Source of the DNA: a bacterium
GTDB taxonomy: Bacteria > Chloroflexota > Chloroflexia > Chloroflexales > Kallotenuaceae
Assembly (NCBI GenBank): GCA_016781525.1
Contig: JADDQE010000040.1
Coordinates: 53,123-117,122, forward strand
Direction of reading: 5' to 3'
Length of the DNA stretch: 64,000 nt
The position numbers and the translations under genes were made by a program. The notes beneath the pieces are model-generated. The model was not told where the DNA came from. It ran no database searches and saw only the letters and a list, made by a program, of their open reading frames with translations. Within the stretch, counting starts at the first letter, position 1. Each line of letters opens with the position of its first letter. Of this stretch, positions 19,597 through 29,718 are shown piece by piece.

Positions 19597-19864
19597 AAAG
19601 CTTCATCCGAGACCATGGAATTGCCGATAGGTCTGGTGTAGCAGCATTCCTGAGCATGTTGATTACCTGGATTGAGCCAAGTCTACGATCCAGAGGGCGG
19701 CTGCCTGTACGCTTTGTGCCGTGCCGACGTCCACATCATGATACGCGCAGTTCAAGATGCTGCTGCGATGTGGGCCGTCGACGGGCTCGTCTGGGTGCCG
19801 CCGTGGCGCGGGAAGTCGGCGACATACAGCATCGCGCGCAACCACCTGCTTATGGCTGCCGACC

Positions 19865-20437
19865 TTAGCTCTCTGACGCTTCCGGTGGCCAACGCTTAGG
19901 AATCGGAACTTCACGCCACTCGCCGGGCTGCAGATTCCCAAGCGACCATGGACCGATGGATGCGCGGACCAGGCGTAGGGTCGGATAGCCGACCGCCGCG
20001 GTCATGCGGCGCACCTGTCGATTACGGCCCTCGGTCAGCACCAGTTCGATCCACGAGGTTGGAATCTGCTTACGCTCACGGATCGGAGGCGTACGCGGCC
20101 ACACATCGGGTGCATCGATCAGCTGGGCTTGCGCGGGACGCGTCATGCCATCGTTGAGCCCCACGCCGCGCCGAAGTGTTGCAAGCGCCTCCGCCGTAGG
20201 CACACCTTCGACTTGGACCCAGTACGTTTTGGGCAGCTTATGTCGCGGGTCGGCGATGCGATGTTGGAGCCAGCCGGCGTTGGTCAGGAGCAGCAGCCCC
20301 TCGCTGTCGGTGTCAAGGCGGCCTGCGGCGTAGATCTCGGGTATAGACAGGTAATCGGCCAGGGTGGGACGCCCCGACGGATCGGTGAACTGGCATAGCA
20401 CCAGATACGGCTTGTTGAAGAGCAGGAGCCGCTCCAT
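19865..20437 (-). CDS. RsuA/RluE-family pseudouridine synthase
   Basis: [14 protein letters not shown] ... [43 protein letters not shown]. Confidence 0.92.
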   Translation of the reverse strand: MERLLLFNKPYLVLCQFTDPSGRPTLADYLSIPEIYAAGRLDTDSEGLLLLTNAGWLQHRIADPRHKLPKTYWVQVEGVPTAEALATLRRGVGLNDGMTRPAQAQLIDAPDVWPRTPPIRERKQIPTSWIELVLTEGRNRQVRRMTAAVGYPTLRLVRASIGPWSLGNLQPGEWREVPIPKRWPPEASES

Positions 20438-20542
20438 CGTCCTCGTCCCGGCGCCCTTGCGCCCGCTGCGTCTGGCCCATTCCCTAGTCAGGCGCCGCTC
20501 GAAAATAGCAAGATGTACACCAAGTGTTGGGGTTTGCCAAGG

Positions 20543-21148
20543 TTAGCGCGAAGACTCCTCAGGGTTCAGCATTACGCCAACAACTTGGAGCCACGGCGGG
20601 TCGGGATATGGATTGCGCTCGATGTGCATGCCGAGCTTCTGCATGACGCCGATTGAGGCGGTGTTTTCATAGGCTGTGGTGGCGACAATCCGCGACAGCC
20701 GCAGGGTTGTAAAGGCGTAGTCAATCAGGGCACGGCCGGCTTCACTTGCATAGCCACGCCGCTGGTGCGATGGAGATATCGCCCAGTACAGCCCGAACTC
20801 GGGCGAGGACAAGCGCGTCTCGCGGCCGCCGCACATCGCCGCGAACCAAGGCAGCTGACCGACCGGTGCCAAGACGGCCGCAAAGCCACAGGCCCCAATC
20901 AGCTCGTCGGTTTCCTTCAGTACGACCGCGCGGTCACCATACGGCGGCTGATACAGCCAGGCCATCTGGGCATAATTCAGCACCATCCACTGAAGCCACT
21001 CGCGACGCTGCTCAAGCGCTAGGGCGCCCTCTGTACCGACGTCCGCCTCGCCAAGCTCGATATCTAGCAGCTGATGAACACGCTCGAGGTCGTCCATAAC
21101 AAAGGGTCTCACGCGCAGGCGGGCTGTTTCAAGGATGGGCATTTCCAT
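20543..21148 (-). CDS. GNAT family N-acetyltransferase (RimJ/RimL-like)
   Basis: LETARLRVRPFVMDDLERV ... LYWAISPSHQRRGYASEAGRALIDYAFTTLRLSRIVATTAYENTASIGVMQKLGM. Confidence 0.92.
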   Translation of the reverse strand: MEMPILETARLRVRPFVMDDLERVHQLLDIELGEADVGTEGALALEQRREWLQWMVLNYAQMAWLYQPPYGDRAVVLKETDELIGACGFAAVLAPVGQLPWFAAMCGGRETRLSSPEFGLYWAISPSHQRRGYASEAGRALIDYAFTTLRLSRIVATTAYENTASIGVMQKLGMHIERNPYPDPPWLQVVGVMLNPEESSR

Positions 21149-21172
21149 TGTTAGCTCCTGAGAAGAGCGAAA

Positions 21173-22009
21173 TTAGCTGCCGGCAAGCTGCTCGAGCAGT
21201 CGTGTTACAAGCGCGGTGAATTTGGGCTTGACGGCCTGCCCTGCGGCCAGAACTTCCTCGTGGTTCGCGGGCGGCGCGTCAGGTGTTGCGATGTTTGAGA
21301 TCATCGAGATGCCGAGGACGCGCATGCCGCCGTGGCGTGCAACGATAACCTCGGGCACGGTCGACATGCCGACCGCATCGATCCCGAGCAGCTGGAGCAT
21401 TCGCAGCTCGGCGGGGGTCTCGAAGGACGGTCCTGTCAGCATCGCATAGACTCCATCGTGCATAGTGATGCCGACATCAGCCGCTAGTTGATGTGCCAGA
21501 CGTCCGAGACCAGTGTCGTAGGCATCGGTCATTGCGGGGAAGCGGAGTCCGAGCCTGGGGTCGTTGGGCCCCCGCAAGGGATGCTGCCCGGCCATGCCGG
21601 GGAAATTGACATGATCGGCGATGCGCATCAGATCGCCTACCTGCCAATCCGCACGGATACCGCCCGCAGCATTGGTCACGATCAAGGTCCTAGCGCCAAG
21701 CTCCTGCAGCACGCGCACGGGAAAGGTAGTCTGGTTGAGGGCATAGCCTTCATAATAGTGAAAGCGCCCACGCATCACGGCAACGTTGCAGCCGCTCAAG
21801 CTGCCAAGCACGAGCTCGCCCCGGTGACCTTCAACAGTTGACTGCGGAAAGTGGGGGATGTCGGCGTACTGAACGGTGGCAGCGGCTGCTACATCGTCGG
21901 CGAGAGCACCTAGCCCAGAGCCCAGGATCAGGGCGACTGTGGGCTTGAGGTCCGTATGGCGCCGGATCGTCGCTGCCGCGTCTTTGATTTGATCGTACAG
22001 GTCGGGCAT
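21173..22009 (-). CDS. Purine-nucleoside phosphorylase
   Basis: PTVALILGSGLGALAD, VMRGRFHYYEGYALNQTTFPVRVL, NAAGGIRADWQVGDLMRIADHVNFPG, YAMLTGPSFETPAE. Confidence 0.94.
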   Translation of the reverse strand: MPDLYDQIKDAAATIRRHTDLKPTVALILGSGLGALADDVAAAATVQYADIPHFPQSTVEGHRGELVLGSLSGCNVAVMRGRFHYYEGYALNQTTFPVRVLQELGARTLIVTNAAGGIRADWQVGDLMRIADHVNFPGMAGQHPLRGPNDPRLGLRFPAMTDAYDTGLGRLAHQLAADVGITMHDGVYAMLTGPSFETPAELRMLQLLGIDAVGMSTVPEVIVARHGGMRVLGISMISNIATPDAPPANHEEVLAAGQAVKPKFTALVTRLLEQLAGS

Positions 22010-22014
22010 GTGGG

Positions 22015-22095
22015 CTCCCGTAGCTGTCAGCCATCAGAGGACAGTCATCAGCTTGGGAAACAGATACCCTTCACCTGATTGCTGTTAGCTGACGG
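22015..22095. repeat. Degenerate intergenic inverted repeat, GCTGTCAGCCATCAG type
   Basis: tagctgtcagccatcag on the left; reverse complement of the right arm is atagccgtcagctaacagcaatcag. Confidence 0.5.
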
Positions 22096-22743
22096 CTATA
22101 TTCTTGACAACAGCTCGCGCTTCTTGGCCTCGAACTCGGCGGGTGACAGAATGCCACGGTCGCGCAGAGCGGCGAGCTGCTCGAGTACAGCGCGTACGTC
22201 GCGAGGATTATCATAGGCCTGGACGGGACTGCGGTCAAGGTAACCGTCGTAGCATGCACGCGCATCCTGCATCGCCCGCTTAAATTCGACTGGGCCGCGG
22301 ATAGCACGCATACGGTTGACCCCGTCCTCGTTCGCCGTCAATATCTCTACGTCGCCAAAGTTGAAGATGCGGCCGATCCAGCTTTGATGCAGCTCGATAT
22401 CGTTGATCTTTTCCAGCGATGAGTCCAGCACACTCTTGTTAAGCACGCCTTGCAGCTGGAGCACGCGCCGGTCGGTAATCACGAATTGTTCACTACGCCA
22501 GCGCAGAATGTCGGCCAGCGCGCTAAAGGCGACGATGATGCCGAGCGCGGCCGCACCGAAGAAGATCAGCTGATCGGGAATGCTCTGGAAGGGCTGCCAG
22601 TAGAATTGCAAGAGTGCCACCGAGGTCAAGAGCCCGATTAGAACGATCTCGGTCAGTACCTGGGCAAACGGAATGAACCAATGCTGGCGCGTCTCGAAGA
22701 GGATCTCTTCGTCTTGGCCAAGCAAATTATGGAGATAACTCAT
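22096..22743 (-). CDS. PH domain-containing membrane protein with C-terminal SHOCT motif
   Basis: Two TM helices, WRSEQFVITDRRVLQLQGVLNKSVLDSSLEKINDIELHQSWIGRIFNFGDVEI, C-terminal LEQLAALRDRGILSPAEFEAKKRELLSRI. Confidence 0.88.
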   Translation of the reverse strand: MSYLHNLLGQDEEILFETRQHWFIPFAQVLTEIVLIGLLTSVALLQFYWQPFQSIPDQLIFFGAAALGIIVAFSALADILRWRSEQFVITDRRVLQLQGVLNKSVLDSSLEKINDIELHQSWIGRIFNFGDVEILTANEDGVNRMRAIRGPVEFKRAMQDARACYDGYLDRSPVQAYDNPRDVRAVLEQLAALRDRGILSPAEFEAKKRELLSRI

Positions 22744-22790
22744 GTTCGTTCTTCGGCCGCGTGGAGCGGCGACCGTGTAGGTGCGTAGCT

Positions 22791-23558
22791 TTACGAAGCG
22801 AAACGCACGGCGTCGAGAAATTCAACCGATTTCAGGTCACGTTCCAATATTGGCCGCAGCGTGGCCCGTAGGATATGCTCCGTCTCGCGGCGGAGCGGCT
22901 CAGACAAGCGCTGGAGCTGCTCGATCGCCGCGAGCGGCTCGCGCTGGAGAAAACGCAGCGCCTTGAACGCGGCCAGGCTAATCGGGAGTGCGTGCGGCTC
23001 ACGAGCGGCACAGAGGGGGCAGAGCATGCCACCGCTCGCCGGGCTCCACCGATCGGCGGCTTCGGTAAGCGGCGACTGACAGCTGGCACAGTTGAAGAGA
23101 TTGGGGCGGTAGCCCAACAAATTCAGCAGGTGGAGCTCAAAATAGCGGGCTACAAGATCCAACGTAGTGGCCGAGTCTAGTGCGGCCAGGGTGTTGACGA
23201 AGAGCGTATAGAGCGGCGGGTTTTCTTCCGCGTCGCCGGTTAACTTGTCCAACAGCTCCGCAACATAATACGCGTACGAGAGCCGGGGGAGCTCCGCATG
23301 TAGGCGCTTGTACGCATCGATATTTTGGGCATCCGTGACGATGTCGAGGTTACGTCCGGTGGCGAGCTGCAGCTCCGCTCGGTTGAACAGCTCAACATGG
23401 CCGGCCCGCCGACTTGTCGTCTTGCGCGCGCCCTTGGCGATTACTCGCAATTTGCCGTACCGCGGTGTGAGCAGCGTCAAGAGGCGATCGGCCTCGCCAA
23501 AGTCACTCCGCCGTAAAATCACCGCTTCCGTCCGATAGAGTCGCTCGCGACCAGCCAT
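22791..23558 (-). CDS. recO: DNA repair protein RecO
   Basis: LYRTEAVILRRSDFGEADRLLTLLTPRYGKLRVIAKGARKTTSRRAGHVELFNRAELQL; C-terminal Cys-rich segment. Confidence 0.95.
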   Translation of the reverse strand: MAGRERLYRTEAVILRRSDFGEADRLLTLLTPRYGKLRVIAKGARKTTSRRAGHVELFNRAELQLATGRNLDIVTDAQNIDAYKRLHAELPRLSYAYYVAELLDKLTGDAEENPPLYTLFVNTLAALDSATTLDLVARYFELHLLNLLGYRPNLFNCASCQSPLTEAADRWSPASGGMLCPLCAAREPHALPISLAAFKALRFLQREPLAAIEQLQRLSEPLRRETEHILRATLRPILERDLKSVEFLDAVRFAS

Positions 23559-23596
23559 AGCCTACATTGAACCTTCGGTAACCCTTGCCTCCTCAT

Positions 23597-23604
23597 ATTA
23601 TACC
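23597..23604 (-). promoter_or_regulatory. Putative -10 element GGTATAAT upstream of recO
   Basis: Reverse complement cgaggcGGTATAATatgagg. Confidence 0.4.
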
Positions 23605-23652
23605 GCCTCGATGGTGCGATACATAGCCAAACGTTGTATCCCAGGCGGGCCC

Positions 23653-25581
23653 TTAATCGTTCGATGTAGGGGGACTGTTATCGTGGAGCTGTGCAGCAAA
23701 CACGGTTGCGGCATGTTGCGCCGCGTCCACCAAGCGGGTCGGCACAAGCTTCGACAGCCGCTGCAACGTGGCTGGGGTCACCTCGCACGGCAGGTCGAGC
23801 TCGGCACAAGCACGTGCATAGACGAACGCCGCCATCACCAGCGCTTTAAGGTCACGTTCGTCAAACGGCGATTGCATCTCGATCCGCTCGTCGCGTAGGC
23901 CAAAGCCCGCCCGGCGCAAACGCTCTGCAAGCTCGTCGGCATCACCGTCTGGCACTCGTAGCAGTGTCGGAGTGAGCGGCTCGACGTCGCCAAGCCCAAG
24001 CGCTTTAGCTGTGCGAGCTTGCGCCAGCACGACCGGATCGGTTGCGCTCAGCAGCACCGCATCTTCGAGCCGCAGCTGTTCGGCTTGACCTGCCCACTCC
24101 CGCAGTGTATATGCGACATTTGGGGGTACATGCCCAGCTGTCTGCTCTTCCAAAAAACGCAGCACATCGGCTGCTGAGATGCCGCGTTCGATTGCCGCGA
24201 GCAACGCCGTTCTGGACAATAGGTAGATGCTCAGCGGCCCGCTCTGCTTGAGCTCGGCTAAACGTGCCAGCTGAAAGACTGCGTAGGGCGAGGCATTAGC
24301 TGGACAGACGACCTCGAAGGTACTCTGAACAATCAGAGGTGCAACCGGTGGTGGCGGTGGCGGCGGAGCATTGGCGATCAGATGGCTGCCAAGAGCTGTC
24401 AGCTGTACAAGCATCCGGCGCTCATCGTCGGGCTGCGTCTCAACCAGCCCGAGCCACGTCAGCGGTCCTTGAACGACCGCTGCCACCAGCCGACCTTCGA
24501 CGTGGTGCCAATCCTCCCAGCTGCTTACCAGTCGGTCGGCAGCATCGTAAAGCAGCCAGGTATCGTAGCGCCCATCCCGCCGCTGGAAGTCCGGCTCGAC
24601 GCGGCGTATCTCGGCGATGACCGCAGCGAGATCGAGCCATTGAGCTTGGGGCACGGTCGCCAGGAGCCGCAGCAGGTTGCGGCGTGTCGCCGTGCGGTTG
24701 AGCGTATAGGGCGCGCCACCTTTCCAGCGCAGCCCGCAAAGCAGCGTTAGGTCGTCGCTCGTGCTCGCGCACCAGGCGTCAAGGAGACGCCTAATTCGCT
24801 CGGTGCGTGATGCGCGGAGCCATTCAATCGCCGCGCTAGCCGGCCGGAAAGCTCCATCACTCGTTTTGCGCAGCAGCCCCGCCTCGACCAGCATCGCCCG
24901 CAGCAGCGCGACCAACGGCCATTCGGCCTCACGCCGCAATTGGTCAGGTGCATTCGGAAACTGCTTTTGCAACTTAAGCAGGCTAGCCTTATTGAGGGCG
25001 CCGTCCTCGAGCGCTTTGAGCTGACCAGCATACGCCAGCGTTAGCACGCCGACTGCCAGCGCCTCGGTCTGCTCCACTCCCGAGATATCGCGGCGCAACG
25101 GCGTAGCTGGAGCGGGAACAGGCGCCAGGCGTAGTGTTAAATCCCGTGGCGGCAGCTGTGGCAAGAGCGGCAGTAGATCATTCGGAATGCGGTAAATCGC
25201 ACCGCGCTCATCATGGGTCCGAAAAATGAGACCCAAGTTGAACAGCCGCTCGGTAGGCGTGGAAGGACCATGGAGCGCTTCGATATAGGCACGGGGATGT
25301 TCGAAGCGGCTTGGCTCGCGCACGGCGCCGAACTCGCGCTGCATGATGCCTACGGGTACTGCGCCGCCATCTTGTAGCAGTCGGACCAGCGCCGCTTTAT
25401 CCGGCTCCCGCATGTCGCGCCATATAGCCTCGACCTTCACCGGATCAAGCATCACCGCCAGCAGCGCGGTCGGGTCTGGGCGTGGCGCTTGCCAGAGCTG
25501 CGCCATGACACGCCGATCGACGGGCGACAAGAGCTCAAGCAGCCGGCGTAATTCGGGTTTGGCGCGCGAGGCCGGGGACAT
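23653..25581 (-). CDS. Helicase-associated domain protein (XPB/Ssl2 N-terminal-like)
   Basis: LIVQSTFEVVCPANASPYAVFQLARLAELKQSGPLSIYLLSRTALLAAIERGISAADVLRFLEEQTAGHVPPNVAYTLREWA matches the helicase_C_3/XPB-N pattern. Confidence 0.72.
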   Translation of the reverse strand: MSPASRAKPELRRLLELLSPVDRRVMAQLWQAPRPDPTALLAVMLDPVKVEAIWRDMREPDKAALVRLLQDGGAVPVGIMQREFGAVREPSRFEHPRAYIEALHGPSTPTERLFNLGLIFRTHDERGAIYRIPNDLLPLLPQLPPRDLTLRLAPVPAPATPLRRDISGVEQTEALAVGVLTLAYAGQLKALEDGALNKASLLKLQKQFPNAPDQLRREAEWPLVALLRAMLVEAGLLRKTSDGAFRPASAAIEWLRASRTERIRRLLDAWCASTSDDLTLLCGLRWKGGAPYTLNRTATRRNLLRLLATVPQAQWLDLAAVIAEIRRVEPDFQRRDGRYDTWLLYDAADRLVSSWEDWHHVEGRLVAAVVQGPLTWLGLVETQPDDERRMLVQLTALGSHLIANAPPPPPPPVAPLIVQSTFEVVCPANASPYAVFQLARLAELKQSGPLSIYLLSRTALLAAIERGISAADVLRFLEEQTAGHVPPNVAYTLREWAGQAEQLRLEDAVLLSATDPVVLAQARTAKALGLGDVEPLTPTLLRVPDGDADELAERLRRAGFGLRDERIEMQSPFDERDLKALVMAAFVYARACAELDLPCEVTPATLQRLSKLVPTRLVDAAQHAATVFAAQLHDNSPPTSND

Positions 25582-25950
25582 CAGCCATTCCTTCCAGCGT
25601 GAAGCAGCTGCGCGGAAGAAGCATACCGAATCCGAGCAGCTGGCACAACAGGAAGGGCTGCTATAAAACTGGCCCGCCGGCTCTTCCGATGGTAAGATGC
25701 GACGGCGTTCAAACCTCGAAGGTCGTAGTAAAATCGCCGAATTGCTTGCGCTGCGCTGTTGTTCAATGACTACCGGCCGGCTGAATGCGCCGCCTCACCA
25801 CTGACGAGACCAATCATTGTGATTCGTGGGCGCAAGTATCGGCTGGTGTAACCGTTCTTGCTATAGTCTCATACCTCAGAGGTGGCTGCTCTCGGTGCGG
25901 GCGCACCCACTGCGGTTCTATTTGGCAAGTAGCTTAACGAGGGATGGTGT

Positions 25951-26706
25951 ATGGGCGACTTACTCACCGGCGAAGCCTTAGTGGCATTGCTGACCTTGAC
26001 GGCGTTGGAGATCGTGCTGGGCGTTGACAACATCATCTTTATTTCGATTCTGGCGGGCAAGCTGCCGGCGGAGCAGCAGGCGAAGGCGCGGCAGACTGGC
26101 CTCGCGCTCGCCCTGATCACGCGCATCGCATTGCTGCTGTCACTTTCCTGGATTATTGGGCTGACCCAGCCACTGTTCGCCGTCTTTGGCCATGGAGTCA
26201 GCGGCCGTGACCTGATTCTGATCCTCGGTGGTCTATTCTTACTCGGTAAGTCGACCTATGAGATTGGTGAGCGGCTCGAAGGTGAGAGCAGCCATGGGAG
26301 TGGTCGTGCCGCGGCGTCGTTCACCGCGGTGATTATCCAGATCCTGCTGCTGGACGTCGTCTTCTCGCTCGACTCGGTGATTACTGCGGTGGGGATGGTC
26401 GACGAGATCGCGATCATGATTACAGCGGTGATCATTGCGATCGTGATCATGCTGGTGGCTGCCAGCACGATCAGCGACTTCGTCAATCGTCATCCGACAG
26501 TCAAGATGCTGGCGCTGTCGTTCCTGCTGTTGATTGGCGTGAACTTGCTGGCGGAAGGTTTCGGGCAGCATATTCCGAAGGGCTATATCTACTTCGCGAT
26601 GGCCTTCTCGGTCTTTGTCGAGTTCCTGAACCTGCGCGTGAGAAGCAAGAGGACCGACCCTGTGGAACTCCACACACCGTACATCTCCACAGGGGGCCAG
26701 CACTAG
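25951..26706 (+). CDS. TerC family integral membrane protein
   Basis: LTLTALEIVLGVDNIIFISILAGKLP ... VFSLDSVITAVGMVDEIAIMITAVIIAIVIML. Confidence 0.93.
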   Translation: MGDLLTGEALVALLTLTALEIVLGVDNIIFISILAGKLPAEQQAKARQTGLALALITRIALLLSLSWIIGLTQPLFAVFGHGVSGRDLILILGGLFLLGKSTYEIGERLEGESSHGSGRAAASFTAVIIQILLLDVVFSLDSVITAVGMVDEIAIMITAVIIAIVIMLVAASTISDFVNRHPTVKMLALSFLLLIGVNLLAEGFGQHIPKGYIYFAMAFSVFVEFLNLRVRSKRTDPVELHTPYISTGGQH

Positions 26707-26710
26707 TAAT

Positions 26711-26941
26711 CTAGTCGTCTTCTATAGACTCGGGCTGGTGAGGAGGGCGGGCGCCCTCCTCACCGCTTGCCGGGACTGGCCGTTGGTCGGCGATCGCCTG
26801 GATCCGCCGCGAAAGGCCGACAGCCACACCAAGCGCAAGCGAGCTAGCCACAGCCACACAGACGAGCGCGAGGATGACCCGCGTCGAGGCAAGCGGGTCA
26901 CTGCTGCCGGTTTGCAGCAGCACAAGAAATGTCTCTGCCAT
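26711..26941 (-). CDS. Small single-TM hypothetical protein
   Basis: 76-aa ORF with one TM helix (ILALVCVAVASSLALGVAVGLSRRI), convergent with terC. Confidence 0.45.
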   Translation of the reverse strand: MAETFLVLLQTGSSDPLASTRVILALVCVAVASSLALGVAVGLSRRIQAIADQRPVPASGEEGARPPHQPESIEDD

Positions 26942-27066
26942 GGCAGCATTGTAGCACCTTTGCCTGTGCTGACCGTTGCCGAACGTTATGCGAGGTCATA
27001 GCTGTATGATTGGCGTACCGGCGGATCGCGACGAATGTGCCGCACAGCAACTTGACCCAACGGACC

Positions 27067-28011
27067 ATGCTGAACACTGATCATCTGCAAACCTTTCTTG
27101 TGGTTGCCGAAACTGGCAGTTTTACGGCGGCCGCTACGCGGCTGGGATTTACTCAGCCCGCCGTTAGCCAGCATATCAAGCTGCTCGAAACGCATGTCGG
27201 CGAAGTTCGGCTGTTCCGACGCGTGGGCAAGACCATGCAGCTGACTCATGCGGGTGAGGAGCTGCTCATCCATGCGCGCGAGGTGGTGAGTCTCGCGCAG
27301 CGTGCCGAGCAGCATATGCTGAGTCTGCGCGGTCATGTCATCGGGCGGGTTGGGATCGGCTGCGCGCCGACGAGCGGGGAGCGCATGGTGCCGGCTTTGC
27401 TGGCGGCGTTTCATGTCAAGCATCCGGGCGTGCAGTTTGCTGTCGATGTTGGGTTGTCGGAGCAGCTCTTTACCTGGCTTGGTAACGGCCAGGTACAGGC
27501 TGTCGTCGTCGACGAACATCCGCGGCGGCGTGCCTATGATGTGTTGGAGCTTGGCGGCGAGCCGATCAGCTGCATCGCAGCACGCGGCCACGGCTTGGTC
27601 CGGCGCGAGGCCGTGAGCCTGGCCGAGCTCGCGCAGTGTCCCTTGATACTGCCCCAGCGCGGAATGCTCCTCCGGCGAAATTTAGAGGATCACTTTCGGC
27701 GCCAGGGTGTTACGGTGGGGCAGCTTCAAGTGGTGCTCGAAACCGATAGCGTCACCGTCGCAGCTCAGGCTGCCAGTGATGGCCTCGGGCTGGCCTTCCT
27801 TCCCCGTGTACGTCTGCCCAAGACGCGCGACATCGGCACCGTTAACTTGGCTGGCCCCCCCGTGGAGCAGCCATGGTACCTTGTGCGTCAGCGCGGCAGT
27901 GCGACAAACCGGGCTGTCGACGAGCTCTGGGATTTTGCTGATAGCGCGCAAGGTCGTAAGCTGCTAACGCGGCTCGGTCTTAATCAGCCCGACGGCGCCA
28001 AAGAGCTGTGA
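27067..28011 (+). CDS. LysR family transcriptional regulator
   Basis: MLNTDHLQTFLVVAETGSFTAAATRLGFTQPAVSQHIKLLETHVGEVRLFRR. Confidence 0.93.
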   Translation: MLNTDHLQTFLVVAETGSFTAAATRLGFTQPAVSQHIKLLETHVGEVRLFRRVGKTMQLTHAGEELLIHAREVVSLAQRAEQHMLSLRGHVIGRVGIGCAPTSGERMVPALLAAFHVKHPGVQFAVDVGLSEQLFTWLGNGQVQAVVVDEHPRRRAYDVLELGGEPISCIAARGHGLVRREAVSLAELAQCPLILPQRGMLLRRNLEDHFRRQGVTVGQLQVVLETDSVTVAAQAASDGLGLAFLPRVRLPKTRDIGTVNLAGPPVEQPWYLVRQRGSATNRAVDELWDFADSAQGRKLLTRLGLNQPDGAKEL

Positions 28012-28850
28012 CTACGATTCGGGAAGCACTCCAGCATGCGACAGCCCAGCTGGAGGCGACATCCCCGTCCGCGCGGCTGGATGCCGAGGTTCTTCTGTCC
28101 CATGTGCTGAATATTCCGCGGGCCAGGCTGCTTGCTGATAGCCACCGTTCGCTCGCCGCCCGGGAGCTAAACACCTACGAGCAGCTAATAGCTCGTCGTG
28201 AGGCCCTGGAGCCAGTCGCCTACCTTGTCGGCCATAAAGAATTTTATGGCTTCGACTTTCTGCTGGATCGGCGTGTACTGGTCCCCCGGCCAGAGACGGA
28301 GCTGGTGGTCGAGCGAGCGCTTGAGTGGGCTAGGCGGCGGGCGAGTCCTGTGCGTACGCTTGCAGATATCGGTACCGGCAGCGGTTGCCTAGCAATCACT
28401 CTCGCGCTGCTGCTTCCTACCGCGACTGTGTACGCCATTGACTTGTCTCCTGCTGCATTGGAGGTAGCCAGGCTCAACGCGGTGCGGCACAAGGTCGACC
28501 AGCGGATTATGCTCCTCCAGGGAGCCGGCTCCCAGCCTCTGCCGCAGGCTGTCGAACTCATCGTCGCCAATCCGCCGTACACGGTACTGGTCGAGGTCGA
28601 CGAAAATGTACGTCGGTGGGAGCCGCATCTGGCGCTCGATGGGGGCGCCGAACGCGGCTTTGCCATTCCAGCGCAAATTATGGGTGAAGCCCAGCGCAGG
28701 CTGCTGCCGGGCGGTGCCCTTTTTATGGAGATTGGCGCGTGGCAGGGCCAGCAAGCGCTTAGCGCAGCACAGAGACTTTTTCCTCAAGCACGCGTGACCA
28801 TCGATCAGGATTTAGCGGGGCTGGACCGGGTTGTAGCGATCGAAAGCTAA
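28008..28850 (+). CDS. prmC: Peptide chain release factor N(5)-glutamine methyltransferase
   Basis: GHKEFYGFDFLLDRRVLVPRPETELVVERAL, ADIGTGSGCLAITLAL, IVANPPYT; GTG start overlaps the upstream stop. Confidence 0.94.
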   Translation: MTTIREALQHATAQLEATSPSARLDAEVLLSHVLNIPRARLLADSHRSLAARELNTYEQLIARREALEPVAYLVGHKEFYGFDFLLDRRVLVPRPETELVVERALEWARRRASPVRTLADIGTGSGCLAITLALLLPTATVYAIDLSPAALEVARLNAVRHKVDQRIMLLQGAGSQPLPQAVELIVANPPYTVLVEVDENVRRWEPHLALDGGAERGFAIPAQIMGEAQRRLLPGGALFMEIGAWQGQQALSAAQRLFPQARVTIDQDLAGLDRVVAIES

Positions 28851-28989
28851 GGCAGTTTTCGCGGTTGGCTTAGAAGATTGGGGAAAGTGCTTCTTGTCGC
28901 AAAGGAGCCACCTCCGGGTTGACGCGCACAGGGTAGTACCGGCGCGGCGCTCGGAGGTGGCAGCTGCTCGTGATCGGGTTGGGGCAAAG

Positions 28990-29499
28990 CTACTTGCGGA
29001 TGCCAACCGCCATGACGTAGTAGTCGTAGAACTGGCTGGGATCATTAGAGCGGTGGGCCGTGCCGATGCCGAGCTCCGTGACTTTTCGATGCAGGATGAC
29101 GCGGCGATGCCCCGGGCTGGCCATCCATGCCGCGACCACTTCGTCGGCCGTGGCGTAGCCGGCGGCGAGATTTTCGCCGTAATGCTTCCAGCGGTAGCCA
29201 CACCGTGTCAGCCGCTGCCCAGGATTCTTGCCATCTGGCCCGGTATGATTAATCTTCCCTTGCGACGCCTGCACCTCGCTATACTGCTGCGCGCAGTTCA
29301 TCAAGGTGGGATGTACACTGAGTGGCCGGAGACCTGCCTCGCGGCGGCGATGGTTGACCAGCTCGACGATCTGCTGTATCTGACTCTTAAGGGGTGCTTT
29401 CGCAGGTGCAGGGGCGGGGGCTGCGCTGGTGATTGAGCCTGGGGAACTGAGGGCAACCAGTGCTAGGAGCAGGGCGAGAACGAGATGAATGCGGTACAT
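28990..29499 (-). CDS. Secreted CAP/SCP domain protein
   Basis: Signal peptide; VELVNHRRREAGLRPLSVHPTLMNCAQQYSEVQA ... YGENLAAGYATADEVVAAWMASPGHRRVIL. Confidence 0.92.
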   Translation of the reverse strand: MYRIHLVLALLLALVALSSPGSITSAAPAPAPAKAPLKSQIQQIVELVNHRRREAGLRPLSVHPTLMNCAQQYSEVQASQGKINHTGPDGKNPGQRLTRCGYRWKHYGENLAAGYATADEVVAAWMASPGHRRVILHRKVTELGIGTAHRSNDPSQFYDYYVMAVGIRK

Positions 29500-29718
29500 G
29501 ATCCAAAATCCCTTGCTGGTAAAAATGTCGTGCTACGATGTTCAGGATAGTGTGATGTGTTCTGTTTATCAGGTAGCCTAAGCGTACTCTTGTGCGCTGC
29601 ACTTGCACATGCTGCATCGGTAACGGTCTGGAGGTTAAGAGGGACCACGTGACGATTAGCCCCGAAGGACTACTACCCTTGTGCGGCACAGCCATCAAAA
29701 ATGACAGGAGGCAGTTAG

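Noticed and set aside
19656-19941. Overlapping small ORFs on both strands between the FkbM gene and the pseudouridine synthase
   Set aside because: None shows a recognisable domain; plus-strand SQVYDPEGGCLYALCRADVHIMIRAVQDAAAMWAVDGL looks protein-like but cannot be supported without a search.
25767-25950. Possible yybP-ykoY (Mn2+) riboswitch upstream of terC
   Set aside because: TerC genes often carry one, but I could not find the conserved core sequences; only a small hairpin (ggtgcgggcgcacc) is visible.
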